Shown one piece after another: positions 34,290 to 42,610 of a stretch of DNA of 49,015 bases (position 1 is its first letter; every line of letters begins with the position of its first letter). The notes under the pieces were generated by a model. It saw nothing but the letters and a program-made list of their open reading frames with translations, was not told where the DNA came from and searched no databases. The stretch is from Balneolales bacterium. Its GTDB lineage: Bacteria > Bacteroidota > Rhodothermia > Balneolales > Natronogracilivirgulaceae. The position numbers and the translations under genes were made by a program. The stretch lies in contig SLNO01000018.1 in NCBI GenBank assembly GCA_007132975.1, positions 1 to 49,015 of the forward strand, read 5' to 3'.

Positions 34290-35141
34290 CTACTCCGAAT
34301 CCATCCGGTGCCGCAAACCCTTTTGGAGCAGCCTGGCAACAGGGCCCGGACGCCCCATTCCTATTCTGTGCCCATCCACACTCACCACCGGCTGGATGTC
34401 CGTAATGGTACCGGTGAGCATTACTTCGTCGGCTTTCAGGATCTCCTTTTCTTCGATCGGCGCCATTTTCAATGGAATACCCTCCTCTTTGGCAATCTCA
34501 AAAACAACATCACGCGTAATGCCTGACAGGATGTACGGGGAGTCGGGATAGGTCTGCAAGGTACCGTCAAAAACGGCAAAAACGTTGTTTTTATACCCCT
34601 CGGTTACAAATCCGTCCCGTATCATCAATACCCCTCCGGCATTTCTTTTCTTCTCCTCCTGAGCAGCCATGACGTTGGGCAAAAGATTCACCGTTTTCAG
34701 ATCGCACCGCGACCACCTTATGTCCGGTACCGTAATGGCATGGCCGCCTTTTTCGAGGATTTCAGTATCCGGAACAAAGGGTGACGCCATGATCATGACA
34801 GTGGGCGGGGTGTCAGAAGGTGGAAAGGCATGCGTCCTGGGCAAGGCCGCTCCTCTGGTGATCTGCAGGTAGATCGTTCCCTCTCCTTTTTGAAGATTGT
34901 TCTCCTCAATCAATGTTTCCATGACCCCGTCCAGTTCATTGCGCTGTTGGGCCGTAAAGGGAATCCCCAGTCCCTTGAGTCCCCGGTCCATGCGCACCAG
35001 GTGCGCTTCCAGGCGAAACATTCGCCCATCCACCACGCGTATCACTTCATAAATTCCATCGCCAAACACAAACCCCCTGTCAATGATGGAAACAGACGCT
35101 TTGTCGCGTGAAGTGAACTGTCCGTTCAGATAAACCTGCAT
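34290..35141 (-). CDS. dat: Class IV aminotransferase, D-amino acid aminotransferase-like
   Basis: A 283-residue PLP enzyme of fold type IV. RGFVFGDGIYEVIRVVDGRMFRLEAHLVRM and RCDLKTVNLLPNVMAAQEEKK match D-amino-acid aminotransferases closely; the Lys in DLKT is the PLP-binding residue. FVTEGYKNNVFAVF replaces the usual EGSSSN-type loop that contacts the cofactor phosphate, which may shift activity. A branched-chain aminotransferase or aminodeoxychorismate lyase is the alternative. It makes or uses D-Ala/D-Glu if the call is right. It lies downstream of sudA (162 bp apart) on the same strand as that operon, but transcribed earlier on the minus strand order is sudB-sudA-dat. Confidence 0.8.
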   Translation of the reverse strand: MQVYLNGQFTSRDKASVSIIDRGFVFGDGIYEVIRVVDGRMFRLEAHLVRMDRGLKGLGIPFTAQQRNELDGVMETLIEENNLQKGEGTIYLQITRGAALPRTHAFPPSDTPPTVMIMASPFVPDTEILEKGGHAITVPDIRWSRCDLKTVNLLPNVMAAQEEKKRNAGGVLMIRDGFVTEGYKNNVFAVFDGTLQTYPDSPYILSGITRDVVFEIAKEEGIPLKMAPIEEKEILKADEVMLTGTITDIQPVVSVDGHRIGMGRPGPVARLLQKGLRHRMDSE

Positions 35142-35303
35142 AGGTGCAACCCCCGTGTTTTAATTGTGGTGAAATTGGTGCGATGGGTCCATACCCTCCC
35201 CTCAAAAGGAAAATCGGAATCCATCGGGAAAAAGAAAAAACTTATTACAATGGAAACGCAACTGCCGCCATTTCCGGATGCCGGGACTTATAAGATGCCG
35301 CCT

Positions 35304-36860
35304 TCATTCCGTGGCCTGCCGATTGCCGGCACTGCGGCTCTGTGCGGGTTCTTCGCTGCCGGATTGCTCCTCCCGGAGCTTCGAAAGGTACGCGTCGATC
35401 GAACGGGATGCGCTCTTGCCGTCAGCGACGGCCTGGATCACAGTGGCACCGCCCCGGGAGATATCCCCGCCGGCAAAAATGCCCGGACGGCTGGTGGCTC
35501 CGCTCTCATCCACCACAATGGTACCCCACTTTGTCGTATCAAGTCCGGGAGTGGTCTGCTGGACGATCGGGTTGGGACTTTGGCCGATTGCCACCACGAC
35601 GCTGTCCGTTTCTATGGTAAAGTTAGACCCTTCAATGGGGATGGGCCGGCGCCGGCCTTTTTCGTCGGGCTCGCCCAGCCGCATTTTCTCGCACTCGATG
35701 GCGCGTACCCAGCCCGTTTCGTCGCCGTGAATGGCGACCGGGCTTGTCAGGAAATGGAACTCGATGCCCTCTTCTTCGGCATGGTGCACCTCCTCCAGCC
35801 GGGCAGGCATCTCTTCGCGCGAACGCCTGTAAAGCAGCAGTGTCTTCTCCGGACCGATGCGCCTGGATGTGCGCGCCGCATCCATGGCCACATCACCGCC
35901 TCCGAGGACCACCACTTTCTTGCCGATTTTCAGCGGGGTGTCAAATTCCGGGAATTTGTAGGCCTTCATGAGATTGACCCTGGTAAGCAGCTCGCTGGCC
36001 GAATAGACGCCACTTAGGTTTTCGCCCGGGATATTGAGAAAACGTGGGGAACCCGCTCCTGTGCCGATATAGACCGCACCGTATCCCATCTCGCCGAGCA
36101 GCTCGTCGATGGTGAGCGTGCGGCCGATGATCACATTGGTCTGAATGGTCACGCCAAGGGCCTTGACACGGTTGACCTCCTCATCCACAATCTGCTTGGG
36201 CAGGCGAAACTCCGGAATTCCGTACTTCAGCACCCCGCCGGCTTCATGCAGCGCCTCGAAAATGGTCACTTCATAGCCCATTTGCGCCAGCTCTGCGGCA
36301 ACGGTGAGCCCGCCGGGCCCCGATCCCACCACAGCCACCTTCTGTCCCTTCGATTCGGCGATCGGCGGCGGAGTGAACGTGCCGTTACGCGCCTCGAAAT
36401 CGGCAAGGAACCGCTCCATTTTGCCGATGGCCAACGGCTCCAGCTTCTTGCCGACGATGCAGCTGTTTTCGCACAGGTTTTCCTGCGGACAAACACGACC
36501 GCATATGGCCGGCAGGTAGTTTGATTCCCGGATCTTGCGGATGGCCCCCTCATAATCGCCTTCGTAAAGCAATTGGATGAATGCGGGGATGTCCACATTG
36601 ACCGGACACGCTTTCATGCAGACCGGATCGTTGCACTCAAGACACCGATTTGCCTCGGAAAACGCCTTTTCGAGATTGAAACCGTCCGATACTTCACAAA
36701 AGTTGGTGACGCGCTCCGCCGGATCCTGCTCGTACGGAAGGTGCCGGGGTATCTTCATGCGCTCCCTGGGTGGAATTTCAATCACCTTGCGGCGCTTCTC
36801 CACTTTGCCATCCGGCCCGGCAGCGCCGGGCTTGTTGTTGGTTTGTCCGGTACCGCTCAT
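35304..36860 (-). CDS. sudA: GltD-like NAD(P)-flavoprotein, SudA/NfnB type
   Basis: A 518-residue iron-sulfur flavoprotein resembling the glutamate synthase small subunit. The ATG at 36860 overlaps the sudB stop (ATGA), which fixes the start. An N-terminal [4Fe-4S] region has RCLECNDPVCMKACPVNVDI and ICGRVCPQENLCENSC. FAD binding is at VAVVGSGPGGLTVAAELAQ and NAD(P)H binding at VVVLGGGDVAMDAARTS. GIFAGGDISRGGATVIQAVADGK closes the FAD domain. With SudB it may pass electrons between NAD(P)H, ferredoxin or polysulfide. No glutamate synthase large subunit is adjacent. The first ~50 residues are an extra low-complexity tail. Confidence 0.88.
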   Translation of the reverse strand: MSGTGQTNNKPGAAGPDGKVEKRRKVIEIPPRERMKIPRHLPYEQDPAERVTNFCEVSDGFNLEKAFSEANRCLECNDPVCMKACPVNVDIPAFIQLLYEGDYEGAIRKIRESNYLPAICGRVCPQENLCENSCIVGKKLEPLAIGKMERFLADFEARNGTFTPPPIAESKGQKVAVVGSGPGGLTVAAELAQMGYEVTIFEALHEAGGVLKYGIPEFRLPKQIVDEEVNRVKALGVTIQTNVIIGRTLTIDELLGEMGYGAVYIGTGAGSPRFLNIPGENLSGVYSASELLTRVNLMKAYKFPEFDTPLKIGKKVVVLGGGDVAMDAARTSRRIGPEKTLLLYRRSREEMPARLEEVHHAEEEGIEFHFLTSPVAIHGDETGWVRAIECEKMRLGEPDEKGRRRPIPIEGSNFTIETDSVVVAIGQSPNPIVQQTTPGLDTTKWGTIVVDESGATSRPGIFAGGDISRGGATVIQAVADGKSASRSIDAYLSKLREEQSGSEEPAQSRSAGNRQATE

Positions 36861-37708
36861 TGGTGTCTGCAATCGGTTGTTTCGGTTGAGTTTTTCCACG
36901 CTTCAAACGACTCCTTTTCAGGATCGCTGTATGTGCGGTTTCGCGCGATCAGCTCATCAAAGTTGACAAGGTGCGCATCGAATTCCGGCCCATCCACACA
37001 TGCGAACTTCAGTTCATCACCAACCGTCACCCGGCAGGCGCCGCACATTCCGGTACCGTCCATCATGATCGGGTTCAGGCTCACCCAGGTGCGGATCTCC
37101 GGTCCGCGGGTCACATTGGCTACCGCGCGCATCATGGGAAGCGGACCTATGGCATACACCGCATCAGGATTGCCCTGCCCGTCAATGATCTTCTGCAGGG
37201 CGTCCGTAACAAAACCTTTTGTGCCGTAAGAACCGTCGTCCGTGGTGACCAGAAGCTCATCCGAGACCGCCGCCATCTCATCCTCCAGGATCACCAGGTC
37301 GCGCGTTCTTGAACCGATGATGCTGATCACCCGGTTGCCCGCCGCCTTCAGTGCCTTGGCAATCGGATAGATGACAGCGACACCCACGCCGCCGCCAATA
37401 CAGACCACCGTGCCGAAATCCGAAACCGGGGTTGGTTCACCGAGCGGACCCACCACATCCTCAAAATGATCACCGGCACGCAGGCCGGAAATTATGTGGG
37501 TAGTCTTGCCAATGGCCTGCACAATGATCACAATGGTTCCCTCCTCCGGATCCGAATCCACAATGGTCAGCGGAATCCGCTCCCCGGTCGGGGTGGCACG
37601 GACAATCACGAAGTTGCCGGCTTTCCTCTTTCTGGCAACAAGGGGGGCCTCAATAACCAGTTTGCTGATCGTAGGCGCCAGCGTTTCTGTTTGAATAATG
37701 CGGTACAC
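36857..37708 (-). CDS. sudB: FNR-like [2Fe-2S] flavoprotein, SudB/NfnA type
   Basis: A 283-residue ferredoxin-NADP+ reductase-like subunit. Residues ~1-100 form the FAD domain (RIPLTIVDSDPEEGTIVIIVQAIGKTT). VVCIGGGVGVAVIYPIAKAL begins the NAD(P) domain. The [2Fe-2S] ligand cysteines are in MCGACRVTVGDELKFACVDGPEFD near the C-terminus. Pairs like this are known as sulfide dehydrogenase SudBA or as the electron-bifurcating transhydrogenase NfnAB; sequence alone does not decide which. Its stop overlaps the sudA start by four bases. Confidence 0.88.
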   Translation of the reverse strand: MYRIIQTETLAPTISKLVIEAPLVARKRKAGNFVIVRATPTGERIPLTIVDSDPEEGTIVIIVQAIGKTTHIISGLRAGDHFEDVVGPLGEPTPVSDFGTVVCIGGGVGVAVIYPIAKALKAAGNRVISIIGSRTRDLVILEDEMAAVSDELLVTTDDGSYGTKGFVTDALQKIIDGQGNPDAVYAIGPLPMMRAVANVTRGPEIRTWVSLNPIMMDGTGMCGACRVTVGDELKFACVDGPEFDAHLVNFDELIARNRTYSDPEKESFEAWKNSTETTDCRHQ

Positions 37709-37929
37709 GGGATAACTCCATTTGTTGAGGTATCACGACTGTTACGGATTTCTTCGCCGCTCAAACTGGCCGGATCGAAACCGCCGCGCCATGATAACCG
37801 GAAAATAGTTGCGTGCTTAAACTGAGGATGCTTAGGGCTGCCTTCTTTGCTTTCAAATATTCGCGGCAACCACAGATAATACTATTTAAGTAATTAATAA
37901 TAATGATTATCTGTGTTTATTACAACAGG

Positions 37930-38178
37930 TCACCCCTTCAACTTGTTGTGAGAGCCGTCACAGAAGGGCGGGTTGCCAGACTGCTTGCAGCCGCACCAGG
38001 CAACATTTCTTTCCTCTGTCACCTTTTCGATGACCGGACGGAAAGAGGTTGGCTTGTGCGACCCGTCGCAGTAGGGCTGGTTATTCGAAAGCCCGCAGGC
38101 GCACCAGGCATAGGTCCCGGGCTCTATTTTCATCACATAGGGCTTTTCGGCTGCAACTTTGGGCTTTTCCATAGGCAT
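37930..38178 (-). CDS. Double CDGSH-type iron-sulfur protein
   Basis: An 82-residue protein with two CDGSH [2Fe-2S] motifs: CACGLSNNQPYCDGSHK and CGCKQSGNPPFCDGSHN, each with three Cys and one His ligand. It matches the small bacterial double-CDGSH class. Such proteins are thought to act in redox or Fe-S handling, but bacterial roles are mostly unknown. It lies upstream of the sudBA pair (221 bp) and could share its transcript. Confidence 0.92.
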   Translation of the reverse strand: MPMEKPKVAAEKPYVMKIEPGTYAWCACGLSNNQPYCDGSHKPTSFRPVIEKVTEERNVAWCGCKQSGNPPFCDGSHNKLKG

Positions 38179-38391
38179 TTCCTGCTGTGGGATTGAAAAT
38201 GAGTTGTGATCCGGTCAGAAAATCACATGACCGCAGTGGAAATCTAATGTTTCGAAAGCAAAAAAGAAAAAGGGAAGTGGGTGGATGCGGCCTGCAAGAG
38301 ATTATTTCGATGTCAATTTTATGTATATTACGCCACAGGGTGAAATCCCTCGCGGATATATTCACGAAACGCTTGATCTTTTTATTGCAAC

Positions 38392-38862
38392 ATGACACAG
38401 AAAGAAGTTTCCTGGGACTCGCTCCTCGAAAAAACGAAAATCATTATTAGGGAAGCTGCTGACAGAGAAGAGGCCATGCAGCACATCTGCGCCTTGCTTC
38501 ACCGGGAAGTCCCGCACTACGATTGGGTCGGCTTCTACATGGTTGACCCTCTTGCAAAGGAGCAGCTTGTGCTGGGACCCTATGTAGGCGAACCCACCGA
38601 ACATGTCCGTATCCCGTTCGGGACCGGCATCTGCGGTCAGGCAGCCGAAACACGAAAAACCTTCATCGTCAACGATGTGAAGGCCGAATCCAACTACCTC
38701 GCTTGCAGCCCGGAGGTGGAGTCCGAAATCGTTGTCCCCATCATCAAAGGCAGAGAGCTGATCGGGGAGATTGACATTGACTCTGAAACCAGGGGCTCCA
38801 TGACCGACAACGACCGTGAACTGCTGGAAGCGATAGCCGAGGAACTGGCAGAGCTGTTCTGA
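38392..38862 (+). CDS. msrC: Free methionine-R-sulfoxide reductase (GAF domain)
   Basis: A 156-residue single GAF domain that repairs free methionine-(R)-sulfoxide. HYDWVGFYMVD, FGTGICGQAAETRKTFIVNDV and NYLACSPEVESEIVVPI are the family signatures. Cys81 and Cys105 have the same 24-residue spacing as Cys94 and Cys118 of the E. coli enzyme; the third Cys (E. coli Cys84) is replaced by His71. Cys105 is the catalytic one by analogy. It ends four bases from the convergent uvrA stop. Confidence 0.85.
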   Translation: MTQKEVSWDSLLEKTKIIIREAADREEAMQHICALLHREVPHYDWVGFYMVDPLAKEQLVLGPYVGEPTEHVRIPFGTGICGQAAETRKTFIVNDVKAESNYLACSPEVESEIVVPIIKGRELIGEIDIDSETRGSMTDNDRELLEAIAEELAELF

Positions 38863-38866
38863 CAGG

Positions 38867-41710
38867 TCAGGCAAGCACCGTTTTCAAAAAACGCCCTGTC
38901 AGGCTGTCAGGATGACGCGCTATATCCTCCGGCGTACCCTCGCAGACAATATTCCCACCGCCAAATCCGCCCTCCGGACCGATATCGATCACCCAGTCGG
39001 CCGATTTGATGACGTCCAGATTGTGCTCAATAATGATCACGGAATGGCCCTGGTCGATCAGCCGGTTGAACGACTCCAGCAGCTTGGCAATGTCCTCGAA
39101 ATGAAGTCCCGTCGTGGGTTCGTCAAAGAAATAGAGGATATGCTCCTTTTCGGTGCGGGAAAGGTACTTCGCCAGTTTCACCCGCTGTGCCTCGCCTCCC
39201 GATAACGTAGTCCCGCTCTGCCCCAGGCGCAGATAGCCAAGCCCCACATCCTCCAGAACCTCAAGCCGGGTAGCGATCTGCTTCTCGTCCACAAAGAAAT
39301 CGAGCGCTTCGGAAACGGACATTTCGAGCACATCGTGGATGTTCTTTCCGCGGTATTTGACGCCAAGCACATCCTTTCGGAACCGGGTCCCGCCGCACGC
39401 CTCGCACGGCAGCTCGATGTCCGCCAGAAACTGCATTTCGATGGTCTGCACACCCTCGCCCTGACAGGTTTCGCACCGCCCGCCCGGCACATTGAACGAA
39501 AAATGTCCGGCCGTGTAGCCCATGATCTTCGCCTCGCGCGTCTTCGAGAAGAGGTCGCGGATACCGTCGAAGGACTTGGTGTAGGTGGCGGGGTTGGACC
39601 GGCTCGAGCGTCCGATCGGCGTCTGGTCCACCATCTCGGCCCCGTCAACGTACTGCAGGCCCTTGAGCGACTTGAACCGCCCGACGCGGTCATTGTACAC
39701 GCCCAACTCCTTCATGATGCCCGCGTAGAGGGTCCGGTGGATGAGGGTGGATTTGCCCGAGCCGCTGACGCCGGTCACGCAGACCAGCTTGCCGAGCGGC
39801 AGGCGCACCGTCACGTTTTTCAGGTTGTGCTCGGATGCACCCTCCAGCACGATCTCCCTTCCGCTGACCTTGCGGCGTTTTTCCGGCACGGCGATGGCCT
39901 TTTTGCCGCTGAGGTATTTTCCGGTGAGCGTTTTGGATGTGAGCAGACCTTCATAGTCGCCGGAGTAGCACACTTCGCCACCGTGCCGCCCAGCGAATGG
40001 TCCGATGTCGATCAGGTTGTCGGCCGCGCGGATCATCTCGGGATCGTGCTCCACCACCAGGACGGTGTTGCCGATATCGCGGAGAGTCCTGAGGATGCGG
40101 ATCAGCCGGTCGTTGTCGCGCGGATGCAGACCGATGGTCGGCTCGTCCAGCACATAGAGGCTGCCGATCAGCGAGCTGCCCAGGGCGTTGGCCAGGTTGA
40201 TGCGCTGCGCCTCCCCGCCGCTGAGCGTGTTGGTTAGGCGATTGAGCGTGATGTAGTGCAGGCCCACTTCGTCAAGGTAGCGCAGACGCTCGCGGATTTC
40301 GTATAGGATCTGTCCGCCCACGCCCATCTCGAATTCGGTGAGCTCCAGTTCATCGAAGAAGCGGCGGGCATGGCCGATGGTCATCTCCGATATCTGCCCG
40401 ATGTGCATATCGGCGATCTTCACGTAGAGCGAATCGCGCCGCACGCGATAGCCGTCGCACTCCGGACACCGGGAATAGCCACGATATCGCGCATAGAACA
40501 CGCGCATGTGCACTTTGTAGAATTCCGCCCGTACCTGCTCAAACACGGTATGGATGCCGGGGTACTCATCCTTCCCGTACCAGATGATGTGCTTGACGTC
40601 CCTGGAAAGCGACTGGTAGGGGTCGTCGATGGGCAGGCTGTGACGAGCAGCCACCTTGACCAGCAACTTCAGGTTTTGCCCGAATTTTGGGGAGTTGAAC
40701 GGCTGGATGGCACCGCCCCTGATGGAAAGCTCGGGATCCGGGATCACCTTGTCCTCGTCGATGCCCTGCACGCGTCCAAACCCCTCGCAGCTGCGGCACG
40801 CCCCGAACGGGTTGTTGAAGGAGAACATTTGCGGCGTGGGCTCGGTGAAATCGATGCCGTCGCGTTCAAACCGCTCACTGTACAGCAGTTCATCGCCCTT
40901 GTGAAGCTTGATGTAGCAGCGTCCGCGCCCTTCCAGAAAAGCCGTCTCAACCGAATCCACGATACGGGTGCGGAACTCGTCGTCGTCCTTTTTCATGGCA
41001 AGCCGGTCGACCACCACGCGCACCTGGTCGGGATGGTATTTCTTCAGGTCCACTTCGTCACGGCTCAGATCCACCATCTGCTCATCGGGAAGGAGGATGC
41101 GATTCAGCCCCTTTTGTTTGAAGATCTCCAGCTCGGCACGCATCTTCTTGTTCTTCTCCATGCTGACCGGGATCAGCACGTAAAAACGCTGTTTTTCGTC
41201 CAGTTTCGCGATCAGCTCTTCCGCTACTATCTGCGGTGTGTCCTTACGCACAGGCTCCCCGGAGGCCGGCGAGATGGTACGGCCCACGCGGGCGAACAGC
41301 AGCCTCATATAGTCGTAGATCTCGGTGGTGGTGCCGACGGTCGACCTCGGATTCGACGTGGTGTTTTTCTGCTGGATGGCCATGGCCGGTGAAATGCCCT
41401 GCATGAAATCAACGTCCGGCTTGTCCATGCGCTCCAGGAACTGCCGGGCGTAACTTGAGAGGCTCTCCACATAACGGCGCTGCCCCTCTGCGTAGATAGT
41501 GTCGAATGCAAGGCTCGATTTGCCGCTTCCGCTCACACCGGTAACAACCGTCAGCTTGTTGCGCGGAATGGTGACATCAATGTTCTTCAGGTTATGCACC
41601 CGCGCTCCCTTGACCAGGATGGGTGTCAGGGAGGATTTGCCATTTTCACCATTATGGACATTCTGGTCTGGTTTGTTTTTCAAAGTCGACTCTGTCCGTG
41701 AGGAACTCAT
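38867..41710 (-). CDS. uvrA: Excinuclease ABC subunit A (UvrA)
   Basis: A 947-residue ATPase that finds bulky DNA damage for UvrBC repair; the ATG at 41710 was chosen, with a further ATG at 41791 unsupported. Two ABC modules are intact: Walker A GVSGSGKSSLAFDTIYAEG and GVSGSGKSTLIHRTL, signatures LSGGEAQRINLA and LSGGEAQRVKLA, and Walker B LYVLDEPTIGLHP and LYFFDEPTTGLHF. Zinc fingers lie in CRSCEGFGRVQ, CPECDGYR and CETCQGEG...CEACGGTRF. The N-terminal ~30 residues are an unconserved polar tail. Confidence 0.97.
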   Translation of the reverse strand: MSSSRTESTLKNKPDQNVHNGENGKSSLTPILVKGARVHNLKNIDVTIPRNKLTVVTGVSGSGKSSLAFDTIYAEGQRRYVESLSSYARQFLERMDKPDVDFMQGISPAMAIQQKNTTSNPRSTVGTTTEIYDYMRLLFARVGRTISPASGEPVRKDTPQIVAEELIAKLDEKQRFYVLIPVSMEKNKKMRAELEIFKQKGLNRILLPDEQMVDLSRDEVDLKKYHPDQVRVVVDRLAMKKDDDEFRTRIVDSVETAFLEGRGRCYIKLHKGDELLYSERFERDGIDFTEPTPQMFSFNNPFGACRSCEGFGRVQGIDEDKVIPDPELSIRGGAIQPFNSPKFGQNLKLLVKVAARHSLPIDDPYQSLSRDVKHIIWYGKDEYPGIHTVFEQVRAEFYKVHMRVFYARYRGYSRCPECDGYRVRRDSLYVKIADMHIGQISEMTIGHARRFFDELELTEFEMGVGGQILYEIRERLRYLDEVGLHYITLNRLTNTLSGGEAQRINLANALGSSLIGSLYVLDEPTIGLHPRDNDRLIRILRTLRDIGNTVLVVEHDPEMIRAADNLIDIGPFAGRHGGEVCYSGDYEGLLTSKTLTGKYLSGKKAIAVPEKRRKVSGREIVLEGASEHNLKNVTVRLPLGKLVCVTGVSGSGKSTLIHRTLYAGIMKELGVYNDRVGRFKSLKGLQYVDGAEMVDQTPIGRSSRSNPATYTKSFDGIRDLFSKTREAKIMGYTAGHFSFNVPGGRCETCQGEGVQTIEMQFLADIELPCEACGGTRFRKDVLGVKYRGKNIHDVLEMSVSEALDFFVDEKQIATRLEVLEDVGLGYLRLGQSGTTLSGGEAQRVKLAKYLSRTEKEHILYFFDEPTTGLHFEDIAKLLESFNRLIDQGHSVIIIEHNLDVIKSADWVIDIGPEGGFGGGNIVCEGTPEDIARHPDSLTGRFLKTVLA

Positions 41711-41790
41711 GGGAATACCAAAAAAGGAAAGGGATTTGTGCAGGGATACCGGGAAGCGGAACAAGATACCGGTATTGACAACCTGATACA

Positions 41791-41814
41791 ACGCCGGCCC
41801 GCCTGCCGGTGTTC
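41791..41814 (-). other. Stem-loop after the Mrp operon
   Basis: AACGCCGGC-N6-GCCGGTGTT makes a 9-bp stem (one G-T) between mrpE and uvrA on the minus strand. No T-run follows, so a terminator role is uncertain. Confidence 0.35.
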
Positions 41815-41911
41815 CTGAAACAAGCGATTATTGAGCCAGGAAGAATCAGATGGGCGGATACGCATCCACCCGAATCCTGTTTTTCAGAGACCGCGCAGTT
41901 CCGTTGAAGAG

Positions 41912-42409
41912 CTATCCTTTGCGGTCAACGCCCCGGGTCACATCCATGATGTGCTGTTCCATGCCGCTCTTGATATACTCCCGTACCTGCTCTACACCCT
42001 CATCGATGTACATGGCGTGGATGAACAGCTCTTTCTTGTCGTCGGATACCTCGATGCTCAGCGTTCCGGGAGTCAGGGAGATCATGTTGGCCAGCAGGGT
42101 GATCTCAATGTCGGAGGTCACATCCAGCGGAATATCGACAACGCCCGACTTCATGCGGAAGGGGCCAGGCCGCATCACGTCAATGGCTACACGGATGCTG
42201 GACATCACCAGCTCTTTGAGGAAGTACAGGATGAGCGTGATCCCCTTCCAGAGGCGGCGGGTGTAATTGCTCTGGTCGAATGCTGGTCCCACCACCATCA
42301 GCACGAAATAGCCCAAAATCAGGCCGATAAGCAGGTTCCCAAAGGAAAACGTGGCCGTGACGGCGGTCCAGATCAACGCCAGTATTATATGGAAGAGGAA
42401 AATTTTCAT
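41912..42409 (-). CDS. mrpE: Mrp Na+/H+ antiporter subunit E
   Basis: A 165-residue small Mrp subunit with two or three N-terminal membrane segments (FLFHIILALIWTAVTATFSFGNLLIGLILGYFVLMV in outline) and a soluble C-terminal half with DIEITLLANMISLTPGTLSIEVSDDKKELFIHAMY. MrpE is needed for antiporter assembly or full activity in known systems. It is separated from mrpD by 197 bp holding a 101-bp tandem repeat that runs right up to its ATG. uvrA follows after 201 bp. Confidence 0.93.
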   Translation of the reverse strand: MKIFLFHIILALIWTAVTATFSFGNLLIGLILGYFVLMVVGPAFDQSNYTRRLWKGITLILYFLKELVMSSIRVAIDVMRPGPFRMKSGVVDIPLDVTSDIEITLLANMISLTPGTLSIEVSDDKKELFIHAMYIDEGVEQVREYIKSGMEQHIMDVTRGVDRKG

Positions 42410-42610
42410 CTGTTTAAAATGTAGGATTTATATGGTCAGATAGAATGTCCATGACGTTTTTAATCATACTCCTGTGTGACCGGTAGATGTCCGGTCATGG
42501 ACATTTCATGTGTTTTAAAACCTTGGATTCATGTCATCACATAGAATGCCCATGACATTTGCAATCATGCTCCTGCGTGTCCGGGTGATGCCCGGTCATG
42601 GACGTTTCAT
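42410..42610 (-). repeat. 101-bp tandem duplication between mrpD and mrpE
   Basis: Two copies (42410-42509 and 42510-42610) lie head to tail; an ungapped 70-base core (42440-42509 vs 42541-42610) matches at about 59 positions. Each unit begins, on the minus strand, with ATGAAA and holds a hairpin (GACCGG/CCGGTC or CCGGG/CCCGG), an AGGAG and a second arm pairing GTCCATGAC with GTCATGGAC (11 bp perfect in the copy nearer mrpE). Each unit also contains a 17-codon frame ending TTT TAA. The repeat overlaps the last four bases of mrpD and abuts the mrpE start. Confidence 0.85.

Noticed and set aside
35304-36860. Glutamate synthase small subunit (GltD)
   Set aside because: No large subunit is near and the gene is translationally coupled to an FNR-like [2Fe-2S] subunit, which is the SudBA/NfnAB arrangement.
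42410-42610. Insertion-sequence remnant or MITE
   Set aside because: The two copies are direct, not flanked by target duplications, and include the gene junction itself, which fits tandem duplication better.
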